Positions 7,041 through 15,573 of a stretch of 54,181 bases of DNA are shown piece after piece. A program made the position numbers and the translations under genes. Below the pieces are notes generated by a model. That model had not been told where the DNA came from. It worked only from the letters and a program-made list of their open reading frames with translations, and made no database searches. This DNA comes from CAMDBL01 sp964498125 (GTDB taxonomy: Bacteria > Pseudomonadota > Alphaproteobacteria > Rhizobiales > Hyphomicrobiaceae): contig CAZCGE010000009.1 in the NCBI GenBank assembly GCA_964498125.1, positions 1 to 54,181 of the forward strand, in the 5' to 3' direction. Position 1 is the first letter of the stretch, and each line of letters starts with the position of its first letter.

Positions 7041-7216
7041 TGGCGGCCGGCCTCGGGCTCTTGCGGCTCGAGCCGCGCGCGTTCTGGTCGATGACGCTGC
7101 GCGAGTTGCAGGCCGCCCTCAGTGTACTGACTGGACCAAGGCAGACGGACGGGCCACTCGGGCGCTCCGCCCTCGAGCATCTGATGCAGCGCTTTCCCGA
7201 TAAAAGAGGCATCTGA
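7040..7216 (+). CDS. Tail assembly chaperone, downstream frame (rcc01693/DUF2376-like)
   Basis: 58 residues from ATG 7040: AAGLGLLRLEPRAFWSMTLRELQAAL and a C-terminal LEHLMQRFPD, the signature of the small GTA protein between gp10 and the tape measure. Its homologs, as I recall them, begin with an FPWDE segment. Here that segment is encoded upstream of the ATG in the same frame (7022-7042), but the frame opens only at 6980 and holds no ATG, GTG or TTG before 7037. It is therefore probably made mainly as a gp10 fusion by -1 frameshifting, the counterpart of lambda GT. A separate start at GTG 7037 or ATG 7040 remains possible. Confidence 0.75.
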   Translation: MAAGLGLLRLEPRAFWSMTLRELQAALSVLTGPRQTDGPLGRSALEHLMQRFPDKRGI

Positions 7217-7218
7217 CG

Positions 7219-7815
7219 ATGGACGAATTCGACAACACCCGCACTTCGGCCCGTGACATCGAGCTTGCAGTGGTTTGGCAGGAAAAACTCAACGAAGAGC
7301 TCAAAGTCGGCAGCCAGCTCGGCCGGCAGTTCTCCAGCACGCTGATCTCGGCGTTCGAGGGCCTCGCCATCAAGGGCCGTGGCCTGAACGACGTGCTGAA
7401 GGGCGTTGGATTGTCCTTGTCGCGCATGGCGCTGCAGGCAGCCTTCAAACCACTGGAGCAGGGCATCGGCCGGATTCTGAACTCGGCCCTCTCTGGTGGC
7501 TTCGGCTTCGCCAAGGGCGCCGCCTTCCAGCAGGGCATGCCGGTGCCGTTCGCCAAGGGTGGCGTCATCGCCAGCCCCATGACTTTCCCGCTCGGCAATG
7601 GCGGCACGGGCCTGGCCGGCGAGGCCGGCGCCGAGGCGATTATGCCGCTGGCGCGTGGCCGTGACGACCGGCTCGGCATCGCCGCGCACGGCGGCGGCGG
7701 CATGCACGTCACGGTCAACATCACCACGCCCGACATCGAAGGCTTCCGTCGATCCGAAGGACAGGTGGCGGCCATGCTGGCGCGCGCCGTGGCCTCGGGG
7801 CAGCGGAATTTGTAG
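7219..7815 (+). CDS. Short phage tail tape measure protein (GTA gp11-like)
   Basis: 198 residues, close to the unusually short GTA gp11. It has the C-terminal tape-measure pattern: a helical segment, GGFGFAKGAAFQQGMPVPFAKGGVIASPMTFPL, then GLAGEAGAEAIMPLARG and VTVNITTPDIEGFRRSEGQVAAML. It sets tail length and lies inside the tail tube. ATG 7219 follows the chaperone stop by two bases, so they are coupled. The short length implies a short tail or a tape that depends on another protein. Confidence 0.88.
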   Translation: MDEFDNTRTSARDIELAVVWQEKLNEELKVGSQLGRQFSSTLISAFEGLAIKGRGLNDVLKGVGLSLSRMALQAAFKPLEQGIGRILNSALSGGFGFAKGAAFQQGMPVPFAKGGVIASPMTFPLGNGGTGLAGEAGAEAIMPLARGRDDRLGIAAHGGGGMHVTVNITTPDIEGFRRSEGQVAAMLARAVASGQRNL

Positions 7816-7824
7816 GGAGTAGTG

Positions 7825-7907
7825 CAGGGGGAAGTCGGAAATCGGAAATCAGCAATCAGAACAGACCTGCCTATTTCCGACTTCCGATCTCCGATTTCCC
7901 ACTGCAC
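7825..7907. repeat. Heptamer hairpin 4 (CGGAAAT tandem, inverted arms)
   Basis: The left arm contains GTCGGAA, ATCGGAA, ATCAGCA units of period seven (about 7833-7857). The right arm (7871-7907) is the inverted form, closed by GTGCAG / CTGCAC ends. It is followed by a TTTTT run at 7909-7913, so it could act as a terminator or attenuator. Confidence 0.8.
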
Positions 7908-7939
7908 CTTTTTAACCCCAGAAACCAATAGAGTCTCCC

Positions 7940-8578
7940 ATGAGCTTCCACCAGATCCGCTTTCCGACCGAGATTTCGCGCAACGCGACCGGCGGGCCGG
8001 AACGGCGCACCGATGTCGTCGTGCTGGGCTCCGGCCACGAACAGCGCAACAGCCGCTGGGCGGATTCGCGGCGCGGATATAACGCCGGCTACGGCGTCAA
8101 GTCGCTGGATGACCTGCATGCGATCATCGCCTTCTTCGAGGAACGGCGCGGGCGGCTGCACGGCTTCCTCTGGCGCGACCACAGCGATTGGAAATCCTGC
8201 CCGCCCTCGGCGACGCCGAGCCAATTGGATCAGTCGATCGGCGTCGGAACCGGCATTCAGACAGCGTTCCAACTCACCAAGACCTATGGCGCGCTGCATG
8301 CGCCATGGGCGCGCGACATCACCAAGCCGGTCGCAGGCACGGTGCTGATCGCTGTTGCAGGCATCGCGCAAGCGGAAGGCACCGCCTTCGTGCTCGATCC
8401 GGCGACCGGCATCGTGACGTTCTTGCCGGGGCATATCCCGGCGGCGGGCGCGACGATCACGGCGGGGTTCGAGTTCGATGTTCCAGTGCGCTTCGACAGC
8501 GACCGGCTGGAAATCAGCATTCAGAGCTTCCAGCACGGCGTCATTCCGTCGATTCCCATCGTCGAGGTGCGCATATGA
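7940..8578 (+). CDS. Phage distal tail/baseplate protein, DUF2460 (GTA gp12-like)
   Basis: 212 residues of the DUF2460 (TIGR02217) family: FHQIRFPTEISRNATGGPERRTDVVVLGSGHEQRNSRWADSRR is diagnostic, followed by LDDLHAIIAFFEERRGRLHGFLWRDH. The family forms the distal tail ring. ATG 7940 is preceded by GAGTC-type sequence only, so the ribosome binding site is weak. It overlaps the next gene by four bases (ATGA). Confidence 0.92.
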   Translation: MSFHQIRFPTEISRNATGGPERRTDVVVLGSGHEQRNSRWADSRRGYNAGYGVKSLDDLHAIIAFFEERRGRLHGFLWRDHSDWKSCPPSATPSQLDQSIGVGTGIQTAFQLTKTYGALHAPWARDITKPVAGTVLIAVAGIAQAEGTAFVLDPATGIVTFLPGHIPAAGATITAGFEFDVPVRFDSDRLEISIQSFQHGVIPSIPIVEVRI

Positions 8579-9444
8579 AATCCCTGCCTCCTGCCCTGCA
8601 GGACCATCTCGACGGCGGCGCCACGACGCTGGCGTGGTGCTGGCGCCTGACGCGACGCGACGGCACGCGCTTCGGCTTCACCGATCACGATCGCGATATC
8701 GTGTTCGACGCAACGACCTTCGAGGCTGCCGCTGGATTTACCGCCAGCGAGATCCGCGACGCGGTCGGGCTGTCGGTCGACAACCTGGAAGTGGCGAGTG
8801 CGCTGACCTCGGATCGATTGACCGAGACCGATCTGGCAGCCGGCTTTTATGACGATGCCGGCGTCGAGATCTTCCGCGTCAATTGGCAGGCGCCGGAGCA
8901 GCGCGTGCTGATGCGCACCGGCAGTCTCGGCGAGGTGCGCCGATCTGGCCTGGCGTTCACGGCGGAGGTGCGCGGATTGGCGCACTATCTGCAGCAGCCG
9001 AAAGGCCGCTTGTTCCAGTTCACCTGCGATGCCGATCTGGGCGACGGGCGCTGCGGTATCAATCTGGCGACGGCGGCCTACACCGGGACCGGCGGCATCG
9101 TGTTGGCCGAGTCGCGGCGGCGGTTTACCGTCTCCGGCCTGTCAGCCTTCGCCGACGAATGGTTCACGCGCGGGTTAGTGACATTCACGTCGGGGCCGGC
9201 GACGGGGCTGAAGGTGGAGGTGCGCGAGCACCGGGTTGGGGCGGGCGGCGTGGTGACGATCGAGCTGTGGCAGCCGACCGGCCACCTGCCAGCGGCCGGC
9301 GAGGCGTTCAGCATCACGGCCGGCTGCGACAAGCATTTCACCACGTGCCAGGCCAAGTTCGCCAATTCCGTCAACTTCCGCGGCTTCCCGCACATGCCCG
9401 GCAACGACTTCGTCGGCAGCTTCGCGCGGCGTGGTGGGGCGTAG
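8575..9444 (+). CDS. Phage baseplate hub protein, DUF2163 (GTA gp13-like)
   Basis: 289 residues of the DUF2163 (TIGR02218) family: LPPALQDHLDGGATTLAWCWRLTRRDGTRFGFTDHDRDI, the cysteine-containing CDADLGDGRCGINLA, and the C-terminal CDKHFTTCQAKFANSVNFRGFPHMPGND with several Cys. The conserved cysteines suggest an Fe-S cluster or metal site, as known from the tail hub of RcGTA. ATG 8575 overlaps the preceding stop. The long open stretch upstream in this frame lies over the DUF2460 gene and is not coding. Confidence 0.92.
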   Translation: MKSLPPALQDHLDGGATTLAWCWRLTRRDGTRFGFTDHDRDIVFDATTFEAAAGFTASEIRDAVGLSVDNLEVASALTSDRLTETDLAAGFYDDAGVEIFRVNWQAPEQRVLMRTGSLGEVRRSGLAFTAEVRGLAHYLQQPKGRLFQFTCDADLGDGRCGINLATAAYTGTGGIVLAESRRRFTVSGLSAFADEWFTRGLVTFTSGPATGLKVEVREHRVGAGGVVTIELWQPTGHLPAAGEAFSITAGCDKHFTTCQAKFANSVNFRGFPHMPGNDFVGSFARRGGA

Positions 9445-9453
9445 GTCGGAGCT

Positions 9454-9521
9454 GGGGTCAGACCCCTCACACCGGCCGTTCGAACTATTGCGGCGACGAT
9501 GCGTGTGAGGAGTCTGACCCC
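9454..9521. repeat. GGGGTCAGAC / GTCTGACCCC palindromic element with inner inverted repeat
   Basis: Outer arms GGGGTCAGAC (9454-9463) and GTCTGACCCC (9512-9521) enclose a second inverted pair, CTCACAC and GTGTGAG. It occupies the gap between the DUF2163 and NlpC/P60 genes and belongs to the same family as 4256-4306, 27759-27809 and 35897-36130. Confidence 0.8.
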
Positions 9522-9549
9522 GTTGGCGCCGACAATCCGAGATATCTCC

Positions 9550-9993
9550 ATGCACTCCACCCACACCGGCGCCGACGTCGTACGGCTGGCGCGCACGTGG
9601 CTGGGCACGCCCTATCATCATCAGGCGAGCGAGAAGGATGCCGGCACGGACTGTCTCGGCCTGGTGCGCGGCGTCTGGCGCAAGCTTTACGGGCGCGAGC
9701 CCGAGCAGCCGGCGGCCTATACGCGCGACTGGGCGGAAGCGGCTGGTCGCGAGACCATGCTCGAGGCGGCGACCCGGCACATGATCCCCACGGCCATCAA
9801 TCAGGCCGCGGCCGGCGATGTCGTCATCTTCCGGCTACGGCCTGGTTTGGCCGCCAAGCACGCGGCCATCCTGACCGGCCCCGCGACAATGATCCACGCC
9901 ATGCAGGGCGGCCCTGTGATCGAGGTGGCGCTGTCACGGTGGTGGCGCCGCCGCATCGCTGGCGCCTTCTCATTCCCAGGGACAGACCACTGA
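9550..9993 (+). CDS. NlpC/P60 tail-tip peptidase (GTA gp14-like)
   Basis: 147 residues of the phage NlpC/P60 family (TIGR02219). The catalytic Cys is C35 in GTDCLGLVRGVWRKLYG, and the catalytic His lies in AAKHAAILTG. It cuts peptidoglycan peptides as the tail penetrates the envelope. I chose ATG 9550; an in-frame ATG at 9499 lies in repeat-derived sequence. The stop overlaps the next start (TGATG). Confidence 0.9.
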   Translation: MHSTHTGADVVRLARTWLGTPYHHQASEKDAGTDCLGLVRGVWRKLYGREPEQPAAYTRDWAEAAGRETMLEAATRHMIPTAINQAAAGDVVIFRLRPGLAAKHAAILTGPATMIHAMQGGPVIEVALSRWWRRRIAGAFSFPGTDH

Positions 9994-12900
9994 TGGCTAC
10001 GCTCGCTTTGGCCGCCGCCGGCGCTGCCGCCGGCAGCGCGCTTCTGCCCGCCGGCTTCACCGTGCTCGGCGCCTCGATCTCCGGCGCCGCCATCGGCGCG
10101 CAGCTGGGTGCACTGGCTGGCTCCTTCATCGACCAGACACTGTTTGCGCCATCGGGACAGACGCGCGCCTTGGACGGCCCGCGACTGGCAAGCCTGCACG
10201 TCACGGCCTCGACGGAAGGTGCGCCGATCCCGCGTCTGTACGGGCGCGCCCGGCTCGGCGGCCAGGTGATCTGGGCGACCGACTTCGAAGAGCAGGTGAT
10301 CACCACGACATCGACCACGCAGACGGGGGGCGGCGGCAAAGGTGGCGGTGGCGGTGGCGGCGGCGCCACCACGCAGACGACGGAGTATCACTACTTCGCC
10401 AATTTTGCGATCGCGCTTGCGGAGGGCGAGATCAGCGGCATCGGCCGGGTCTGGGCCGACGGCCAGGAACTCGACCTGTCGCGGATCACGCACCGGGTCT
10501 ATACCGGCGGCGACACCCAGGCGCCCGATGACCTGATCCTCGCACGCGAAGGCGCCGGCAACGCGCCGGCCTATCGCGGCGTCGCCTACGTCGTCTTCGA
10601 ACGCATGGCGCTGGCCGCGTTCGGCAACCGCATCCCCCAGCTTTCCTTCGAGGTGCTGCGCCCGGTCGATACGTTCAACGCGCTGGTGCAGGCCGTGGTG
10701 GTGATCCCCGGCTCGGGCGAGTTCGTCTACGCCAAGGAACCGGTCGCGCGTGTGATCGGGGGTGGAGCATCGGAAGCCGAGAATGTGCACACGCGACAGG
10801 GTGGCTCGGATTGGGACGTGTCCGCCGACCAGCTCGAGGCGGCGCTGCCCAATGTTCAGACGGCGTCATTGATCGTCAGCTGGTTCGGCACCGATCTGCG
10901 CGCCGGCGTGTGCCAACTGCGACCGGGAGTCGATCGCCTCGACAAGATCACGACGCCGGTGAGCTGGAGCGTGGCCGGCGTGGCGCGGCCGGCGGCGCAT
11001 GTCGTCAGTCAGCATGCGGGGCGCCCGGCCTACGGCGGCACGCCGTCGGATGCCAGCGTGGTGTCGGCCATCCAGGATCTGACGGCGCGCGGCAAGAGCG
11101 TGGCGCTGACGCCGTTCGTGCTGATGGATATTGCCGATGGCAATGCGCTGCTTGATCCCTATTCCGGAGCGGCGCAGCAGCCGTCCTATCCCTGGCGCGG
11201 GCGCATCACCGTCAGCCCGGCGGCCGGGCAACCAGGTTCGCCGGACAAGACCGCGGCGGCGGCGACGCAAATCGCGGCATTCCTTGGCACTGCGCAGGTC
11301 AGCGACTACGCCCTTTCGGGTGGCGGCGTCGTCTACACGGGGCCAGCGGAGTGGAGCTATCGCCGTTTCATTCTGCACCATGCGTATTTGGCCCTCGCGG
11401 CAGGCGGCGTCGATGCCTTCGTCATCGGCAGCGAGCTGCGCGGCTTGACGCAGGTGCGCGATGGCGCGGCAAGTTACCCGTTCGTCGCCGGGCTCGTGCA
11501 GCTGGCCGCCGATGTCAAGGCCGTGCTCGGCGCGAGCACCAAGGTGACCTATGCGGCGGACTGGTCCGAGTATTTCGGGCACCAGCCGCCGGACGGCACG
11601 GCCGACGTCTTCTTCCACCTCGATCCCCTGTGGTCGGCGGCGTCGATCGATGCGATCGGCATCGACGTCTATTGGCCCTTGGCCGACTGGCGCGAGGGCC
11701 GCCAGCATGTCGACTATCTGGCCGGCGCGCGGTCGGTCTACGACCTCGACTATCTGAAGTCCAACATCGGCGGCGGCGAGGGTTATGACTGGTATTACGC
11801 CAGCCAAGCCGATCGCACCGCGCAAATCCGTACACCGATCGCGGACGGCGCCGGCAAGCCCTGGGTATTCCGTTTCAAGGACATCCATTCCTGGTGGATC
11901 AACCCGCACTACAACCGGCCGGCAGGGGTGGAACAGGCGACAGCCACGGCCTGGGCGCCGCAATCCAAGCCGTTCTGGATCATGGAGCTGGGCTGCCCGG
12001 CGGTCGACAAGGGCGCCAACCAGCCCAACGTCTTCACCGACCCCAAGAGCAGCGAAAGCGCGCTGCCCCATTTCTCGCGCGGCACGCGCGACGACCTGAT
12101 GCAACGCCGCTATCTGGAAGCGGTGCACGAGGCGTTCAATCCCGGGCTTGCGGGATATCTCAGCGGCGCCAATCCGCTTTCCACCGTGTACGGCGGGCGC
12201 ATGCTGGCGCTCGACCGGCTGCATGTCTTTGCCTGGGATGCGCGGCCGTTCCCGTCGTTCCCGGCCAGTGACGCGACCTGGGGCGATGCGGCGAACTGGC
12301 GGCTCGGACACTGGCTCAACGGCCGGCTGGCCAATGCCACGCTCGATGGTCTCGTGCGGCAAGTGCTCGCCGATTTCGGCTTCGACTTGTTCGATGCCGG
12401 CGCGCTGACCGGAACGGTGCCTGGCTATGTCGTCGATCGCGTCATGTCGGCGCGCGATGCCCTGCAGCCCTTGGAACTCGCCTACTTCTTCGATTCGCTG
12501 GAGAGCGGGGCGGCCATTCAGTTCCGGCATCGCGGCGCCGAAGCGGTGGCGGCGAGCCTGGTCGAAGCCGATCTTGTCGAAGAGAAAGCCGATGCCCCAG
12601 TGCTGACGCTGACGCGCAGCCAGGAGACAGAGTTGCCGGCCAGCGCCAAGATCAGCTACGTCGCAGCCGGTCAGGACTATCGCCAGGCCGTGGCCGAAGC
12701 GCGCCGGCTGGCCGGAGCGAGTGGCCGGGTGGCGCAGGCCGAGCTGCCGCTGGCGCTCGATGGTTTCCAGGCCGAAGCCGTCGCCGAAGCGTTCCTGTTC
12801 GAGGCGTGGGCGTCGCGCGAGCGCGCGCCTGGCGCTGCCGCCGAGCTTGATTGCGATCGAGCCGGGGGACGTCATCGAACTGGACATCGCCGGCGAAGCC

Positions 12901-13965
12901 CGGCTGTTCCGCGTCACCGAGATCGGCGATCACGGCGCCCGTGATATCGAGGCACGCAGCATCGATCCCGACGTGTATGGCCGGGGACGGACTGCCGAGC
13001 GTCCGGGGCGCGGCGGCGACGGCGCCTTCCTCGGACAACCCCTCGCCCTGTTCCTCGACCTGCCGCTGCTGCGCGGCGACGAGGCGCCGGAAGCGGGCTA
13101 CGTCGCGGCAACGCAGGCGCCGTGGCCCGGCGGCGTGGCCTTCTACCGCTCGCCGGAGGCAACGGGTTATGTCCTCAAGGCGATTGCATCGGCGCCAGCG
13201 ATCATCGGGGCAACGCTCGATGATCTCGCCGCGGGGCCGCAGTGGCGCATCGACGCCGCAAACCGCATCCAGGTGCAGATCGAAAGCGGCGAGCTGACGT
13301 CGGTGACGCGCATCCAGATGCTGGCGGGTCAGAACATCGCCGCGCTGCGCAACGAGGCTGGCGCCTGGGAGCTGATCCAGTTCGAGACCGCGACCCTGGT
13401 GGCGCCGAAGACCTACCAGTTGTCGGGGCTGCTGAGGGGCCAGGCCGGCACAGAGCTGGCGATGCAGAGCCTGCTGCCGGCTGGTGCGCGTTTCGTGCTG
13501 CTCGACGGGGCGCTGTCGCGTGTCGGGTTGACGCTCGACGAGGTCGGCCTGCCGTTCAATTGGAAGGTCGGGCCGTCGCGGCGCGACATCGGTGATGCCT
13601 CCTATCTGCAGACCACGCACACTTTTCGCGGCGAGGGCCTGAAACCCCTCAGCCCCGTGCATATCCGCGCCACGCGCGATGGCGCCGGCAACATCGTCGT
13701 GACCTGGATGCGGCGGACGCGGACCGGCGGCGACACCTGGGAGACGGCCGACGTGCCGCTGGGCGAGATCAACGAGCGCTACGAGGTCGACATCCTGGAT
13801 GGCGCCACGGTGGTGCGGACGATGGCCACCACGGCTGCTTCGGCCAGCTACACCGCGGCGGCGCAATTCACCGATTTCGGCAGTCTGCAGACTTTGGTCA
13901 GCATGCGCGTGCAACAGTTGAGCGACATCACCGGCCGCGGCAGCGGGCGCGCGGCGGTGGTGTGA
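9993..13965 (+). pseudogene. Tail-tip host-specificity protein with TIM-barrel domain (GTA gp15-like), frameshifted
   Basis: About 1,320 codons in total. The N-terminus has a small Ala/Gly-rich membrane-like segment, then the tail-tip domain (SLHVTASTEGAPIPRLYGRARLGGQVIWATDFEE) and a glycine run. The centre is the GTA TIM-barrel glycosidase-like domain (IDAIGIDVYWPLADWREG, WIMELGCPAVDKGANQPNVF). The frame breaks at 12821-12828: codons read ...SRERA then drift, while the expected RLALPPSLIAIEPGDVIEL continues two bases out of phase. The site is a GCGCGCGC run, and restoring one GC pair repairs the frame. Real decay by slippage or a sequencing error are both possible. The second part runs intact to the stop at 13965. 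Confidence 0.88.
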
Positions 13966-13970
13966 CCGCC

Positions 13971-14012
13971 GTAGGTTGGGTTGAGCGAAGCGCCAGCGCA
14001 GCGAAGCCCAAC
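13971..14012. repeat. REP-like hairpin (GTTGGG...CCCAAC)
   Basis: GTTGGGTTGAGCGAAGC is followed by the near-inverse GCGAAGCCCAAC. It lies just after the tail-tip gene; a partial third arm TTGGGCTTCG follows at 14030-14039. Confidence 0.6.
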
Positions 14013-14050
14013 AGGTTCGTGGACATCCGTTGGGCTTCGACGCGCCCTTT

Positions 14051-14100
14051 TTCTTGCATGCCTCCGGCATGACTCTTCTCTTGCATGCCTCCGGCATGAC
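14051..14100. repeat. Tandem pair of CATGCC-TCC-GGCATG hairpins
   Basis: Two copies of CTTGCATGCCTCCGGCATGA lie 27 bases apart (14053 and 14080). The arms are perfectly complementary. They are members of the family that disrupts the portal copy at 1738-1762. Confidence 0.8.
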
Positions 14101-14134
14101 GGCGCGCCTCGACCCCACCTACAGGAGACTGACG

Positions 14135-15445
14135 ATGCGGCAGCCGAAATGGCTCGATCACGCTTGGGCCGATTTCGGCCAGCGCGAGGTGGCGGGCGCG
14201 GGCGACAATCCGCGCATTGTCAAATATTACGCCGACGTCGGATTTGCCGACGTGCGACATGACGAGGTCGCCTGGTGCGCGGCATTCGTTGGCGCCTGCC
14301 TGGAGCGGGCCGGCTTGCGCAGCACCCGCCTGCTGCTGGCCAGGTCCTATCTCACGTTCGCGGCCAAGCTCGAGCACGGACAACCCGGCGCCATCGTCGT
14401 GCTCAGTCGCGGGGCCGATCCAACGCTTGGTCATGTCGGCTTCTGGGTCGGGGAGACCGCGACCAGCGTCTACCTGCTCGGCGGCAACCAAGGCGACGCA
14501 GTTTCCGTCGCGGCATACGACAAGAGCCGCGTGCTCGGCATGCGCTGGCCCGAGCCAATCCCAGCCACGATGTCGGATCAACCGGGACCCGCGGGAGATG
14601 CATTCGCAGCCGCGCTCGCCCACGTGCTGGAGATGGAGGGTGGGTGGACCGACGATCCACATGATCCCGGTGGCCCGACGCAGCAGGGCATCACGCTGGC
14701 GACCTATGCGGCCTGGCGCGGCGCGACGCTCGAGGCCGGCTCGACCTTGCGCCTGACCGCCGAGCTGCAAGCCATCGAGCCGCGGGTCGTGCGCGAGATC
14801 TACCAGCAGCGCTACTGGCAGCCGAGCCGGGCCGGAGCGATGCCGCCTGCCTTGGCGCTCATGCACTTCGACGCCACGGTCAATCATGGCGTCACCGGGG
14901 CTGCGCGCATGCTGCAGGAAGCCCTCGACGTTGCCGTCGACGGCGAGATCGGACCGCTGACGCTGGCGGCGGTGGCGGCCTGCGCGCCGCAACGCGTGAT
15001 CGCCGACTACGCGGACATCCGCCGCCGGACCTATCGCTCACTTGCCCACTTCTGGCGGTTCGGACGCGGCTGGCTGGCGCGCGTCGATGCGACGGAGAAG
15101 CTGGCGCTGACCCTGCCCGGCACACTTCCACCCAAACTCTCAGCAACCACGAAAGGAACCACTGACATGACCGAGCCCAACGACACGACCAGTGCACCAG
15201 GCAAATGGTGGGGCGAATCGCTCACCATCTGGGGCGTGATCATCACCACGCTGTCGACGGTGCTGCCCGTGGTCGGGCCGCTGTTCGGCTTCGACATTTC
15301 GGCCGAAGTGATCCGCCAGATCGGCGAGCAGGCCACCCACGTCGCCCAGGCGATTGGCGGCCTCATCGGCACGCTGCTGACGATTTACGGCCGCTCCAAG
15401 GCCATCGCACCGCTGGTCCGGCGCGAGATGCTGGTGCGGCTGTAG
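14135..15445 (+). CDS. Phage endolysin (TIGR02594-like plus GH108 domain) fused to a holin-like segment
   Basis: 436 residues in one frame. Residues 1-~145 are a TIGR02594/CHAP-like cysteine hydrolase: WCAAFVGACLERAGL carries the Cys and GHVGFWVGE the His. Residues ~155-330 are a GH108-type muramidase: the LEMEGGWTDDPHDPGGPTQQGIT motif contains its catalytic Glu, with a peptidoglycan-binding part after it. From ~345 the chain has two hydrophobic segments (LTIWGVIITTLSTVLPVVG and VAQAIGGLIGTLLTIYG), a holin-like end. An internal SD and ATG at 15167 suggest that two genes have merged by loss of a stop. ATG 14135 follows AGGAG; upstream in-frame ATGs are repeat-derived. Confidence 0.85.
   Translation: MRQPKWLDHAWADFGQREVAGAGDNPRIVKYYADVGFADVRHDEVAWCAAFVGACLERAGLRSTRLLLARSYLTFAAKLEHGQPGAIVVLSRGADPTLGHVGFWVGETATSVYLLGGNQGDAVSVAAYDKSRVLGMRWPEPIPATMSDQPGPAGDAFAAALAHVLEMEGGWTDDPHDPGGPTQQGITLATYAAWRGATLEAGSTLRLTAELQAIEPRVVREIYQQRYWQPSRAGAMPPALALMHFDATVNHGVTGAARMLQEALDVAVDGEIGPLTLAAVAACAPQRVIADYADIRRRTYRSLAHFWRFGRGWLARVDATEKLALTLPGTLPPKLSATTKGTTDMTEPNDTTSAPGKWWGESLTIWGVIITTLSTVLPVVGPLFGFDISAEVIRQIGEQATHVAQAIGGLIGTLLTIYGRSKAIAPLVRREMLVRL
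15167..15445 (+). CDS. Holin-like protein from internal start
   Basis: 92 residues, MTEPNDTTSAPGKWWGESL then two transmembrane segments and a basic C-terminus, a typical small holin. AAAGGA (15152-15157) sits nine bases before ATG 15167. The codons between the GH108 domain and this ATG show low-complexity Thr/Leu sequence, like former intergenic DNA. Whether it is translated separately cannot be told from sequence. Confidence 0.5.
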   Translation: MTEPNDTTSAPGKWWGESLTIWGVIITTLSTVLPVVGPLFGFDISAEVIRQIGEQATHVAQAIGGLIGTLLTIYGRSKAIAPLVRREMLVRL

Positions 15446-15462
15446 GCCGTTGCCGGCGCCAG

Positions 15463-15510
15463 TCACGCGAAAGTCATGGCACCCGAAATTCATGTCACGC
15501 GATATTCATT
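15463..15510 (+). promoter_or_regulatory. Three 16-bp direct repeats upstream of feuN-feuP-feuQ
   Basis: TCACGCGAAAGTCATG (15463), GCACCCGAAATTCATG (15479) and TCACGCGATATTCATT (15495) are tandem copies with an exact 16-bp period. They end about 20 bases before TTAGGAT (15531), a possible -10. Tandem direct repeats are the normal site type for OmpR-family regulators, so FeuP is the obvious candidate. Confidence 0.6.
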
Positions 15511-15573
15511 CCGGGTTCAACGCCGCCGCGTTAGGATGCCGCCGTCATCGCACTCACGACGATTGGAGCGGGA

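Noticed and set aside
14030..14134. N-terminal extension of the endolysin
   Set aside because: It translates the GCCTCCGGC repeats (HASGM twice) and lacks a ribosome binding site; ATG 14135 has AGGAG and the family start.
1..15445. Calling the cluster definitely a functional GTA
   Set aside because: Gene content and order fit RcGTA gp3-gp15, but portal and tip genes are damaged, and terminase is not in view. A decayed siphophage of the same lineage cannot be excluded.
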